Origin: Glebionis coronaria
Taxonomy: Eukaryota > Streptophyta > Magnoliopsida > Asterales > Asteraceae
Length of the DNA stretch: 64,000 nt
Direction: 5' to 3'
Assembly: GCA_025667525.1 (NCBI GenBank)
Contig: CM046875.1
Span: 120,580,340 to 120,644,339 of the forward strand
The position numbers and the translations under genes were made by a program. Of the stretch, positions 35,005 through 47,452 are shown piece by piece. Below the pieces are notes generated by a model. It saw only the letters and a program-made list of their open reading frames with translations. It was not told the DNA's origin and searched no databases. Every line of letters begins with the position of its first letter. Position 1 is the first letter of the stretch.

Positions 35005-36041
35005 CTTGTTTAGCCATAAGATACTTGATAGCCGAATGATCCGTATACACTACATCTCGTCAAGACGAGATAAGGTCGAAATTTCTAAAATGCATACACC
35101 ACGGCAAGGAACTCCTTCTCCGTTGTAGTGTATTTTAGTTGAGCCTTGGTCATTGTCTTGCTAGCATAGTGAATAGGAAAGAAGTGCTTTTCATGACGTT
35201 GCCCCAATACGGCCCCAATAGCGTAGTCACTAGCATCACACATGAGCTCAAAGGGGAGGTTCCAATTGGGAACAACAAGAATGGGAGCTTCGGTAAGTTT
35301 CCTCTTAAGGATTTCAAAGGCTCGTACACAATCTTCTTCAAAGACAAAACGTGCCTCTTTTACAAGAAGGTATCTAATAGGTCGAGAGATCTTTGATAAA
35401 TCCTTGATGAATCGACGATAAAAGCCTGCGTGGCCTAGGAAAATCCTAACCCCCTTAACGATTTTGGGATGAGGTAATTTGGAGATGACGTCTACCTTAG
35501 CTTGATCTACCTTAATCCCCGCTTTCGAAACCTTGTGCCCTAAGACGATTCCACTTTTAACCATAAAATGACATTTTTCCCAATTGAGCACAAGGTTGGT
35601 TTCCTCACAATGCATCAACATTCTCTCAAGATTCGACAAACACGAAGTGAACGAATTACCAAACACGAAAAAGTCATCCATGAAGACTTCCATCGTCTTC
35701 TCGATCATATCATGAAAAATAGCCATCATGAACCTTTGAAAGGTTCCCGGTGCATTGCAAAGTCCGAATGGCATTCTACGATAGGCAAACGCTCCATATG
35801 GACGCGTAAACATAGTTTTTTCTTGATCACGAGGATCGATGGGAATTTGGAAGTAACTGGAAAAACCATCTAAAAAACAATAGAAATCGTTTCCCGCAAG
35901 ACGCTCCAACATTTGGTCCATGAAGGGCAAGGGAAAATGGTCTTTACGAGTGGCTTCATTCAACTTACGATAGTCAATGCACACTCTCCATCCGGTCACG
36001 AGTCTAGTGGGAATTAACTCCGTTGGCATCGTTTGGAACAA
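35005..36041 (-). pseudogene. pol: Athila-like reverse transcriptase and RNase H
   Basis: The open part (36041-35085) has TGWRVCIDYRKLNEATRKDHF, then LPFMDQMLERLAG, MPFGLCNAPGTFQRF and the catalytic FMDDFFVFG. Phe in place of Tyr before MDD is usual for Athila. RNase H starts with FELMCDASDYAIGAVLGQR. The frame breaks at about 35085-35070, and the RNase H tail ([21 protein letters not shown]) is in another frame at 35050 and below. The N-terminal RT segment between 36187 and 36041 contains stops. Homologous sequence is absent from gypsy-1. Confidence 0.92.
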
Positions 36042-36186
36042 CGGTCATTCCTCCCTTCTTAGGGACACACTGAATAGGACTCACCCAAGGGATATCAGAA
36101 ATAGGGTAAATCATTCCCGCGTCAAGGAGTTTTAGGACTTCCTTTTTTATGACGTCGTGAATTTTTGGGTTCACCCTCCTTTGACA

Positions 36187-37526
36187 TTAGATTGAGGGCT
36201 TGTAATCCTCCTCCATTAAGATTTTGTGGGTACAAAATTTGGGATCGATTTCCTTAATGTCGGATAGCTTCCACGCAGTTGCCCCTTTGTGATCCTTTAG
36301 AACATCGACAAGTGCGGTTTGTTCATCGTCCGAAAGTTCCTTCGCAATAATAACCGGCAACTTGTCGCCCTCCTCCAAAAAGACATATTCTAGATGAGGA
36401 GGTAAATCTTTCAACTCGAGGATAGGTGGTTCCTCAATTGAAGATTTGGGCTCGATACTCATAACCTCCTCGGGTGGAGGAAATGGGAAATCATTGAGAA
36501 AATCCTTGATAATCGAGAAGTCCTCATCGTTGTCGAGGTCTTCGTTACAAGTACGTGGAACATCGAATTCTTCCAACGTAAAACCACCACCTTCAAATGG
36601 AGTGAAGGTTGGTGTCGAGTTATCAAGAATGGGATCTAACATAGTGGGATCGCCACTATTTTCATCATCACCAAAACCTAGAACTTCTTGTGAAAATTCC
36701 TCGCAAACCACGTCGATCATATCAACGAGGTTTATGGTCGCAACGGAATAAACATGAGAAATTTGAGAGTTTTGAGTTGCGTTTATAACAAGTTCCTCGT
36801 CGTTGAAACGTAAGGTGATCTTTCTAGCATGGACATCGATCAAAGCCATAGACGTATCTAAAAACGAACGACCTAAAATGAGAGGAACTTAAGGATCCGT
36901 GGGAATATCGACAACGATAAAGTCTACCGGATAATAGAACTTTCCCACTTTCAAAAAAAAACGTCTTCCGCCAATCCACATGCGGGAATCGTGGAATGGT
37001 CGGCCAACTCGATAGACATTAGTGAAGGAGTAAGATTAGGAAGATTGAGCGACTTGAAGATTGCAAGTGGCATCAAGTTAATGCTAGCACCAAGATCGGC
37101 CAAGGCAAAGCATTCTTCCAAATCTTGGATTGCACAAGGGATCAAGAATTTACCGGGATCACCGACTTTTTGAGGTATGCGATTAAGATAAACCGATGAA
37201 CAACTAGACAATTGGTGCAATTTCTCCTTGTTGTTCAACATACTCTTAAAGTTAGCGGCAAATCGAGGCATCATGACCAAAGCATCGGCGAAACTCACAT
37301 TAAAGTGCAAATCACGAAACATTTTCATAAAAAGCTCATATTGGTAACTGTCGCGCTCTTGACGTTTCTCCTTTCTAAGTCTCGATGGATAGGGCAAAGG
37401 TGGTGTGGGCTTAGGCATAGGCATAACCTTTGGAATCTCGGGTTCCAATATTGGTAATGGGTCAACCGTAGGTGTGGCATGAGCGGTACTTCGTGGGATT
37501 TGGACATGCTCCTTTTGGACCACCAC
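36187..37526 (-). pseudogene. Athila-like aspartic protease region
   Basis: The N-terminal part (37526-36951) holds a Pro-rich linker, QKVGDPGKFLIPCAIQDLEE and the protease active-site motif ALADLGASINLMP. The frame slips at an A-run near 36955, and a stop interrupts the part before VPLILGRSFLDTS. The remainder (36849-36187) contains HARKITLRFN and the acidic linker to RT, ending in a stop. Protease would cut the polyprotein. The two lesions inactivate it. Confidence 0.88.
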
Positions 37527-37580
37527 CTCGGGTTCTTCCTCAATTGCATCCTCCGTAGGAGCAATTGGTTGAGGAGTCGG

Positions 37581-39256
37581 TTATTTAAGTGTCTTACCAC
37601 TACGTGTGGTAATCACTTTCATCTCACCCTTAGGGTTTGATACGGTGTTGCTAGGAAGACTACTCGAAGACGGTTTGCACATAATTGCCTCAAACATAGA
37701 TGAAATTTTATCCTCAAACATGGATTGCCTCTTCTCGGCTTTAATCATCTCTTGCTTAATTTCATGTTGCCCTTGTTCCATTTTTTGTTGGTTTTGTTGT
37801 AACCTAGTTACATTTCCTTCCATTTTGTTTGTATGGATTTTAAGCTCATTTGCTAACTCATTTTTCAACTCTTTCTTCAAGTCGTTCTTAAACTCGGATC
37901 TTAGGCTAATGATTTCTCTTTGAATGTTGTCAAACCTAGCATCGTTCCCATTAGCGTATTCAACAAATTCATTTGGAAGATCTTTCAAAGTTTGCAAACT
38001 TTTGTTGTTGTTTTGAAAATCATTTTGATTTTGGTTTGAAACTTGATTATTAGCCCCTTGATTACCATAGTTTCCCTTGTTGTAATTGTTTTTGAAACCA
38101 ACTTGATTGTTGCGATAGTTGTTGTTAGCATTTTGATTTGAACCAAAACCCAGTAGAGTCAATTGAATAGAGCGGGTAACTTGACCGTTTTGGTTGTAAG
38201 TTCCCGTGGCCGCGTAGGCACTCGAAGTGTTACCACCGTTGGTAATGCACTCGGAGAAATCATGACCTCTACCACAATACATGCATGAAACCTCAACCGC
38301 TTTAGCCGTAGCGGGAGCACTTGGTTCTCCAACTTTGAACTCAATCAAAAGACCTTTAAGCTTATCAAATATTTTGTTTTCCAAGTTCGCCTCAATTTGG
38401 CAAGCATCGATGGTAGTAGACAAAGAAGGTGAAGCCGAAGACGAAGCCTTACGAACACTAGACGTGCAACGAGGACTATACACCTTAGATCTATTCTCAA
38501 TTATCACCAAAGCTTCCTCAACCGTTTTACACAAAAAATTACCACCCACGGCGGCATTAAGATAATCCCTTTCATGATCATTAAGTCCATTGTAAAACGT
38601 GTCAATTTGATGCAAGTCGGAAAAACCGTGATGAGGACACTCATGTAACATTTCCTTAAACCTATTCCAAGCCGTTGAAAAACTTTCATTAAATTCTTGT
38701 GAAAATTTTGAAATCTCGTTTTTCAAATGTGTAGTCTTAGAGGGCGGAAAAAATTGGTTCACAAATTTTGAAACGAGATCCTTCCACGTCAATATAGAAT
38801 TGGGTGGCTCTTTCTCTAACCAAATTTTAGTGGGCCCCGCTAAGGAATACGGAAAATCATCATCTTAATCGAGTCATTAGCAACATCCTTAAACTTGCAA
38901 GTGGCGGTAAGACGACTGAATTGGCGGATATGGTTGTGCGGGTTGTCCTTCTCATCACCACGGAATTTGTTGTTTTGGATCATTGACAACAAACCCGTTT
39001 TCACTTCAAAATTCTCCGCAAGGATAGACGGAATCACAGTAGCCTCTCCATAACCCTCGGTGGGTGCTTGAAGTAACTCCATCATAGTTCGATTCGTCAT
39101 GGTTGGTTCTTCTCTTACAATGGGTTCGTCAATAGGAGACTCCTCACTAGAAAGATTAGGAGTAGGTGTTGACTCCTTTCGGTTTTTTTGTTTACGTGCA
39201 CGTCTTGCTTGATTACGAGTAAGCATAAACGTCACGTACAACGTGGGGTTGAGCAA
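37581..39256 (-). pseudogene. gag: Athila-like gag
   Basis: The start MLNPTLYVTFM matches the gag start of gypsy-1. The first part ends at 38840 after a 1-bp deletion near 38855, judged against gypsy-1. The remainder (38792-37581) has VNQFFPPSKTTHLKNEISKF and GLNDHERDYLNAAVGGNFL. A knuckle CMYCGRGHDFSEC (C-x2-C-x3-H-x4-C) follows, then an Asn-rich stretch and a coiled-coil Gln/Lys-rich tail, before a stop at 37581 in place of read-through into protease. The Asn-rich tail missing from the gypsy-1 frame is intact here. Confidence 0.9.
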
Positions 39257-39978
39257 AGAAGATTCTTTTTGGTGTTTTGTATTTTTTCAATTTTTTTGTG
39301 GTTTTTGATTGGTTTTACTTTTTTTTTGGATTTTTGTGATTGTATTAAGTAGACCAAAATCTACAAATCTTCTCCTTAATCAAATCTCTTGATTAAAGAA
39401 GCCTCAAGGAATGAAAACGATCACGTGAAGTGAACGCCTTCGATGACTTTAGAACGTTGGTGGAACACCAAAACGTTCAAGAGGGTTTAATCAAATGAAA
39501 CCAAGAAAGTATATATGATACATAATAATACTTTGGGCGGCAAAACCCTCGATTAGCTCTCAAAATCAAATACTCACAAGCAAGCGGGGAAACGAGGCGG
39601 CGCGAAGCACTTATGAGCCTTTTTCCTTAGGATATATTTTATAATATCCGCCTTATACCCACCTTATAGTTTGTATTTTTCAAAATCGAGCTTCACGAAA
39701 GTATTTATCTATTTTTTGCCTTTTCTTTCTTGTTTGAGATTCGAATACAATGATTGGGTAATGACCTCCAAAGTCAAGGTTGTGTTTTCACACTTTTGGA
39801 GTACTGGTGAATTTATTATTCTACGTATACAATATATTAATAATATTCACACAAAAAACGAAAACCGATAATACGTATTAGTAGAGTGCTACTAATACAA
39901 TTAGCTGTTATGGCTATATATAAAAACAACAATGGCTAAATCAAAACACAACACGCCTCCCCGGCAGCGGCGCCAAAA
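39257..39978 (-). promoter_or_regulatory. Leader and tRNA-Asp primer binding site of gypsy-2
   Basis: On the - strand the primer site is TGGCGCCGCTGCCGGGGAGG (39975-39956), 3 nt from the LTR edge at 39979. It matches the tRNA-Asp 3' end except at one position, the same mismatch as in gypsy-1. The leader is non-coding and conserved with gypsy-1. Confidence 0.88.
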
Positions 39979-42900
39979 TGATATAGAGTTTTTACCACTC
40001 TTTAGGAAAAGAGGGCAAATTAGGGTAAATACACAAGTAGTTTAGGAAAACCACGAGTTATGACCCAAAGTGGGGATCGTTCTCAAGGAAGCTTGGTGTG
40101 TGTGTTAAGAAATGATTAATTATGTGATTATATGATTATGAGAAAGAAAATAGAAATGGGATAAGAAGAGAATGACGGTTACGATGACGGATTACACTAA
40201 GACGAAAAGGTCGTTCACGAAAAACTCTAAAAGCACCAAAATAAAACATTTACCCTAAATTTCCTAAAAAATTGCAATAAATCCTAAATAATGTAATTAG
40301 AGTTTACAAAAAAATCAAAATTCACCCAAACCTTTTATTTAATTAAATAATGATCTTTTAATGCTAATTAAAGCCCTAAAAATCAATTTAATTAACAAAA
40401 AACCCAAAAAGAGTTTTATCACTTTGTAAACCTCTAAAATAGTCTAATTTAATTTAAAACTATTTTTAAAAATTTTAAAATTAATTAAAACTATTTAGAA
40501 ACAATTAAAAACTCTTAAAACTTAAAATAATTATAAAAATTAATCTAAGGACAATAAAAATATTCTAAAAGTTGTAAAATTCCTAACTTAATGTGTTTAA
40601 CCTAAGAAAAATATAAAAACTTGAAAAACTAAATTTTAATTTTTAATAATAAAATAATAATAAAATAATATTAAAAATCCAAAATTTATAAAAAATTCTA
40701 AAAACTTGAAAACTAACTTAATTTAACCTAAGTAACACAGAAATGAACTTAAAACTACAAAAATACCCCTAATGGGCCTCCAAATGGGCCAAAAGTCCAA
40801 ACAGTCCCCTTATTGGGCTCAAATAGGCCCAATAAGCAAAAAGTTGTCCAATTAATCCCAAAAACTCCTATCTGACTCAAAATTTGATTATGAACACAAT
40901 TTTTCAAAGGCCTAAAATCTGAAAATGTGAAATAAGCTGACTTATACCAAACAACTTATTCTTAATGGGCTTTTTGGCCCATTAAACTATAGGCTGATGC
41001 CATAAGCTCAAATTAGACACACAAGCTTCTTTTGAGTTGCTTAAGACTTCTGTAAAAAGAAATTTGAAATAAGCCAAAGGAATAAGCCTGAAAATGCAAA
41101 AAGCAATCTACAAAAAACGACAAAATAGTCGTTTTTGAGTTCTAATCTATCCCTAGAGCTGATTCAAATTGCAAAAGCTTTTAAATGACTTAACTAAGCT
41201 TAATCAACAAAAAGTTTTCAAATAAGTTCACTCAATAAGATGAAATAAGCAAATAAGCACTTATGAAAAAGTCAAATAAGTTGGTTTTCTAGCAAAAAGT
41301 CAAAGTCAATGTCTAATAAGCTCCAGTTCAAACAAATGGGTCAAAATATCAAGATCTATCACAAAAAATAAGTTGTTGTAGGTCTGGATAAGCCAAAATG
41401 GCTTAATGATAAGCTAACTGAAAAATTGCACTAGCAGGGGCTAGTTTTGGGTGTTGAGCAGTGGAAACTTTTTTCACTGCTTGACTTCTTAACTTTTTTA
41501 TCTTTAGTGAATTTTTTGGAGATTCAAGTTACACAAAGGCACCCAAATGATCAGTGGATCAAGAGGAGTCAAATACAACACAGAAATCACAATCAACAAC
41601 AGCCAATTAGTACAATTAATTTAATTAAGCACCAGATCACTCACAGACATGAACAAATAAGCAGTTGAGGTTCAATAAGCACTTATAACATAATTCAGCC
41701 AACCAAACTTAACCAAATGCATACACAAGCAATATTAAACTTAAATAAGCAAGTCTAAACAGGTTTCATGCACTGATTCAAAGTATTGAGCAAGATTCAA
41801 GCACTTAAAGTTACTGATGAACACTAAACATGCAGTTATGAACACTTGTTGATGCAATTGACCACCAAGCCAAATTCAAACCTCCAAATCTTGTTAACAG
41901 GTTATAAGAACTATGTTTAAACACTTTTTAGCCCTAAGCATGCATACACTCTAGGTGTTCCCAAAGTCTTAGGTCAAAAACAGTCAAAACTAGCAATCCA
42001 TAGCACAATCTTTGATTTGGTGTTTCAAAGCTGAAAACTTGCAGCAAAATGCACTCAAACAAGCATATAGTAGAAACCAAGCAAATACACAAACTTCCAA
42101 CCACAAAATAACACACAATGATTCAAGACAGGTAATCCCAAACAACCTTTTAACTTTTCAAATCAAGATTTTCAAAGCAAGAATGCATTCCAAGGTTACC
42201 CAAGTCCAAATCAACACAACAACATATGAGATATACAGATTAGCACAAGATTAAGCCACAAAATCAGCAGAACACAAGTCACACACAAATATCACCAAAA
42301 ATCAAGATTTAAACAGATTTTGGGATTAAGTATGCAAACCTCATGGATGTACATCCACACCCACGAACTTTGAGCTTATGTACTAGCAAGAACAAGTACA
42401 AGCTTCCATAACAAAGCCTGCTAGGATTCAACAAGGTTAGAAGCAAAATATGAAAATTAGAAAAATGGAAAATTCTTGATTAATGCAACCTTAGTTCCCC
42501 ACACTTGATTATCCCCAAGTTATAGGCTTCACCACACCTTGATAACTCAATATCAGGATGCTATGATCAGCTTTATAGCCCAAGAATTTCAAGGTTTGAA
42601 CTAGACTTAGCAAAATATCAAGAAAAGTGGAAAATGTGCAAACTTTTGCACACTCCTTTTGAAAACAGGTTTAGGATTCAAGAACAATAAACAAGAAACA
42701 ATAATAAGCAGATTATAAGAGTGGCACTTGAGTTTTCTTCAACAAATTCAAACACATTTCATTAACTGAATATGAGATTTACAGATTTGTGAACCAAGGA
42801 AAATTCAAGAGCAAGCTGAAATGAAATGAGTCCTATGCCTTATATTGGCTACAATGAACTAGTTAAGAGCTAAAAAAACATAAACCCTAAATCTGTGAAG

Positions 42901-44198
42901 TCCCAGAATTGCCCCTTGTAGGGTTTTGAACTTTGAAGATCATGTGACTCTTTCTTGTTTGTTTGTGGAGCTGGCATGGTGAAAAGTTGATCAAAGGGAT
43001 TGTAATGAGCTTAGAAAGTAAGCTATAATCTCACACGTTGGATGACTGGCCAAGTTTTGGCAGTTTCTTCTTTGTTGCAGCAGGGGAATCATGTGTGGGA
43101 CAAAGGAGTGATGTGGCAAGTATTTTCAAGGTTGGGTTATGATTAAGGCATGCTTAATCATAAATCTGGATAATATTAGGGCTTAATTCTTGGTAAATAT
43201 GAAATGCTTAATTTGTGTTCTTGGTGAATAGTTAGTGTGTTTGATCTAGTTTAGGGGTGATTAGGATTTAAATCCATGTTTAGGCGCCAAGGTTTATTTA
43301 TTAAATAAACCGGATTAGTGGAGGGCTGAGGTGGAAGAATGATGTGTGGTGATTGGTGGAAATCAAGTAGTGGGGCACGTGTCAAGTGCTGGTAGGTCTA
43401 GGTAAGTATTTATGTCTGCCAACTTTCACCCCTCAACTCTTCAACTCTTTTCACTTGCAATTAAATACATCAAATCCGGATTCCCTTTGTATTTCAAGTT
43501 TTCTTTTTCACACTTTTTCCCCAAATACTTTTCCAAAGTATTTTCAAGGGTATTTCTTGCCATTTCTTGATTCTTGAAGGACTGATTTGGCATTTTCTTG
43601 ATTGATAATGGTCTTGACTTGTTTGTTTGACTTCTTGGAGGACTGAATTTGCCAATTCATGATTAATGAGGGACCATTTTTGCCGTTTCTTCAAAGTCAA
43701 GGGTCCTTTTGGTAATTTTGATTTTTTCAAAGGACCAAACTTGTAATTTCTTGTAACTTGGAGTCCTTCTTGGTATGTTTGACTTTGAGGAGGATAAATA
43801 TTGACATTTTAGTTTTGTTGAGGGACTAAAATTGCCAACTCTTCAAAGTGGAGGGCCCTTTTTGCAATATTGACAAACTTTAGGGACCAATCTTGTAATT
43901 ATGAGGATACAAGGGTATAAAGTGTCAATTCTTTCATATTGGAGGACCCTTCTTCATAAATCTTCAAATCTTCAAGGGTTTTCTTGGAAAATTCTTCATT
44001 AGGGCTTGGTTCAATGTGCGGCTTCGTTTCCCGTGTTCGTTTTTGCATGATTCTTGTGATCTTTTGTCATTTTCTCAATATCCGTACCTAGAATACACAA
44101 GCAACAAACACAAGCATATATTTGGGTATTTTCATGATATTTAATGCATTTTAAGCCCTTTTTGGACGATGAGACTATGTATAAAAGTAGTCTCATCA
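39979..44198 (-). repeat. 5' LTR of gypsy-2 (4.2 kb)
   Basis: It is the partner of 27157-31400, collinear throughout with scattered substitutions and small indels. It ends GTCTCATCA at 44198, followed by the target duplication ATAAT. The terminal inverted repeat is GATGAGACTA (44168-44177) and TAGTCTCATC (44188-44197). As the 5' LTR it should hold the promoter, but I could not place a TATA box with confidence. Confidence 0.92.
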
Positions 44199-45479
44199 AT
44201 AATCATTTTAGTAATTGATTTACATAAAGGGTAAAAGATCATGGGATGACTAAGTCATAGGTTTGAGGGTTCATGGTTACATGTTCTTTAGCAAGTATTT
44301 GATTGTTTCCTGGTTTCTCAATTGACGACGATCAACAATAGATGCCATAATATATGCTTCTTGATCTTGAAATTAAAATTTATACCACACCTCCAATACT
44401 CGTCAAAATCAACAAAAGGAATAAACCATTTCTTACGATCCTAGTCGCCAAGATCAAATCTTGGGAAAGGTTGAAGATGCCAATGTTTGATTGAGATGGT
44501 TTTGAGTTTTGGGTTTTGGGATGAAGATGAAAGGAGACTGGTATTTATAACGGTCGAGTGTGTTTGAGTTTCATTATGGGCCGTTGGATGATGTCGTATG
44601 TCGGTCATCCTAATTACCGTGTGAGACACGCTTTGCATTTTCATATTTTAGTGCCATTGGCAAAAAGTATTGCCATGTCAGTAAAGTGAGCTTTGGCACC
44701 AGAATTGCTATGGCACCAGGGGGAGTGGTGTGCCATGGCAATTTTGGTGCCATAGATTTTTTTAAATAAAAATATTTAAAATTAAATAAAATTTTATTAA
44801 AACAAAAAACTTTACATTAAAATTAAACTTTTAACAAATTTAAGAAAACACTAGAAAAATATTTAACGAAAAACACTTAAATAAATATTGGGAAAAAAGT
44901 AAATAAATTGATACATTCATTAAAAACCCCCCAGCCCATACTCTCCTCTATCTCTTCTTCTTCTTCATATGCTGCACAAACACATTCAGAAAAGAAAAAA
45001 AAATAAATCGTGAACTATGTGGGCTGTTCAAGATGGCGCCTGACCTTTGGCGCGAACACGCGGAGTGGTGCGCCCGTTGTGTTTTCTCGCACAGACGAAC
45101 GACACCAGCGAAAAACGCCACTGCTCCCCCTGTCCTTAAGGGTTAAATGGGTAATTCACTAATTCCATTAGAATAGTTTGTATTAATTAAGATTCTTGTT
45201 CCACTAAATAATCATGTTGTGTGCGGTATCAAAATATCTTATAGGAAAAACAAAAAAGTTATAAACACTATTTTTGCTTTGTTAATACTTTTGAAAAACT
45301 AAAATCGTTCGTTTCACATCGACTAAAGAAACAAATACTTTAGATGTCGTTTGGTTAGAGGATATTAGCGGATATTTAAAATATTTATATTTTAATTTCT
45401 TTTAAATATTATGTTAGGTATGATATTTCAAATTCCTCAAATTGCCAATGATATTAAAACTACTCTAAAAAGTGAAGAA
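44199..45479. other. Unassigned sequence with a possible short inverted-repeat element
   Basis: No gene is recognised. On the - strand GTTATAAATACC (near 44550) looks like a TATA box, followed by short ATG frames that lead nowhere. A local inverted repeat pairs TGGCACCAGAATTGC (near 44692) with GCAATTTTGGTGCCA (near 44738). CAGGGGGAGTGG at 44717 and CCACTGCTCCCCCTG at 45118-45132 could be the ends of a small DNA transposon of about 416 bp, but no target duplication is evident. A relatively GC-rich patch spans 45020-45140. Confidence 0.4.
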
Positions 45480-46300
45480 CTTTAATTTATTTAGAAAATA
45501 ATTTTTATAAAAAGTTTTCTAGTCATTTTTATTCGAGTTTTTATTTTATATATTAATTATTTAGTTAAAAAATTATATAATTTTTTTTTGGTTTGTACTC
45601 TTTTAAATAGAAAAAATAATTTTTTTATAAAATATATATATAAACTTTAAATAAAATTTTTTATGAAATTTATATGAAAGGTGAAATTTGTTTCGATTTT
45701 TACTCATTTAAGTAGAAAATTTTAGAAACTTAAGAAAATAAATTCGGAATTTACTCATATAAACCAGAAAAATAAAATTTACATAAAAAATTTATATAAT
45801 AAAATTTATTGAAGTTTTTTATAAAATATATATAAATTTTTTATAAAATTTATAAATTTTTTTAACAAAATTTATAAATCTGTTTAATAAAACTTATATA
45901 AATTTTTTATAATGTTTTTATAAAATTTATAGAAATTTTTTATAAAACATATATATATTTTTAATAATATTTATATAAAATTTGTAAATAATTTATAAAT
46001 TTCGTTGAAATTTTTTATAAAATTTATATATAATGTTTATAAACAGTTTATTTTTTTTATAAATTTCATAAAAAAAATTTATAAAATTTATTGGAATCTT
46101 TTATAAATTTTATATAAATTTTAGTTATAAAATTTATATAAATTGTTTATAAAATTGGAAGAAATTTTTTATAATATTTATATAAAATTTATTGAAACTT
46201 TTATGAAATCTATTGAACTTTTTTTAAAAAATTTATATAAATTTTTTATAGAATTTATATAAATTTTTTTATAAAATTTATATATAAAGTGAAAATACTA
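45480..46300. repeat. Very AT-rich low-complexity block
   Basis: About 800 bp built of degenerate permutations of TTTATAAAATTTATATAAA-type phrases with hardly any G or C. There is no fixed period. It resembles an AT-rich minisatellite or matrix-attachment-like DNA; no function is claimed. Confidence 0.8.
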
Positions 46301-47138
46301 AATAGATCAATGCATGAAAACATTGTTGATGCATCATGCCTCTAGTAGTGACCTTCATACTTGTTTGTCAAAGCATAAAACAACCAATCTTGACCTATTG
46401 GAATTTTGAAAATACTTTCTTCAATAATTTAATTATTGAAGTTCTTGCACATGTGCATTCAAATAGTTTGATATTGCCACATGGTTCAAAATTTTAAAAC
46501 ATCCTTGATCACCAATTATTATACTAAACTTCCAAAAACACATTTGAAGTTCAAAATATTCTAATTCTTTAATGTATAATGAAACTTTAATCAACATGTC
46601 ATCTCCAAAGATCCCATGACTAATACTGAGTGTTACCTCAATTATATTTTTTCAAGTTTTAATAACTAGTCATTTAAAGATATAAATATGTTACCTATAA
46701 TATCTATTATGTAATGTTTGATTCCAACCAAACTCCAAGTTTGTTGGTTATGATAATTTGCACAACTATTGACAAATTACTCATTTATAGAATATGGAAG
46801 CTGATCCAAGACAAGGATGTTATTCTATTTCCAAACATATTCTTTTAGAATATTTATTAAAGTTATTTAATAACTTTCAAATAGATTAATATATACAAAT
46901 CATCTTTCATTTTAAGCATGATATAAATACAACGTAATACACATGAAAATTCTTAAACCAAATTTATAAACTTACCACATGGCATATTATGTTGTATTTC
47001 CACCGCACAAATAAACAAATTTATTTGTTCCAATGTTATATATATTTTATTTTCTAAATCTTCAAAGCAAAATTCCATTTCAAATATATACCAAATCAAC
47101 ATTTATTTTGAATGAAATTTACTTTCTTATATGTCTAT
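46301..47138. other. Unassigned sequence left of the non-autonomous element
   Basis: AT-rich, with no reading frame of note. It was contiguous with 51118-51861 before the insertion. The last five bases, TCTAT (47134-47138), are the left target duplication. Confidence 0.5.
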
Positions 47139-47438
47139 TGTTAGCCCTAAAATGTGAGCGCCATTTACGGAATTACATTAGTTTCATATGGGCAAAAACA
47201 TGGAGGACTACTATTGACATGTTGTCAAAGTGACCTCATGTCTAGCCTATATATACCCCTCCATACTTCCATGGAGGGGTGAGGATTCTTCTTACTTGTG
47301 TATTTCCCTTTCTCTCTCTAAATACACACACTACATTCAAGCTTTACTCTCTCTCTCTCTAAAAATGTCTAAAAATTTCTTTTATCCTCCCCGACCTCCG
47401 GATCACCTCTTGTTAGCTTGAATCTTATATTGTTAACA
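47139..47438 (+). repeat. 5' LTR of the non-autonomous element
   Basis: It runs from TGTTAGCCC to ATTGTTAACA. TATATATA lies at 47248-47255 and CT-rich repeats at 47311-47320 and 47346-47360. The only difference from the 3' copy is A instead of C in the TCTAAAAATTTC stretch, near 47372. Confidence 0.95.
47255..47280 (+). promoter_or_regulatory. LTR stem-loop after the TATA box
   Basis: ACCCCTCCAT (47255-47264) pairs perfectly with ATGGAGGGGT (47271-47280) over the loop ACTTCC. It begins at the end of the TATA box. The identical copy is in the 3' LTR at 50934-50959. Confidence 0.75.
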
Positions 47439-47440
47439 AT

Positions 47441-47452
47441 TGGTATCAGAGC
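47441..47452 (+). promoter_or_regulatory. tRNA-Met primer binding site
   Basis: TGGTATCAGAGC lies two bases after the 5' LTR. It is the standard plant copia primer site complementary to initiator tRNA-Met. Confidence 0.95.

Larger units (their letters stand above)
27157..44198 (-). mobile_element. Complete Athila-like Ty3/gypsy retrotransposon (gypsy-2), 17.0 kb
   Basis: The two LTRs (27157-31400 and 39979-44198) are flanked by identical 5-bp duplications, ATAAT at 27152-27156 and 44199-44203. On the - strand the order is 5' LTR, tRNA-Asp primer site, leader, gag, protease, RT, RNase H, integrase, non-coding tail, polypurine tract and 3' LTR. Protein motifs are Athila-like. No env-like frame, known from some Athila elements, follows integrase. 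By eye the LTRs differ by roughly 2-4 percent with small indels. The coding region has several frameshifts and stops. LTRs of 4.2 kb make up half the element. Confidence 0.93.

Noticed and set aside
44441..44644. Small - strand gene with a TATA box
   Set aside because: The frame is short, lacks similarity and ends without continuing. The TATA-like site alone does not support a gene.
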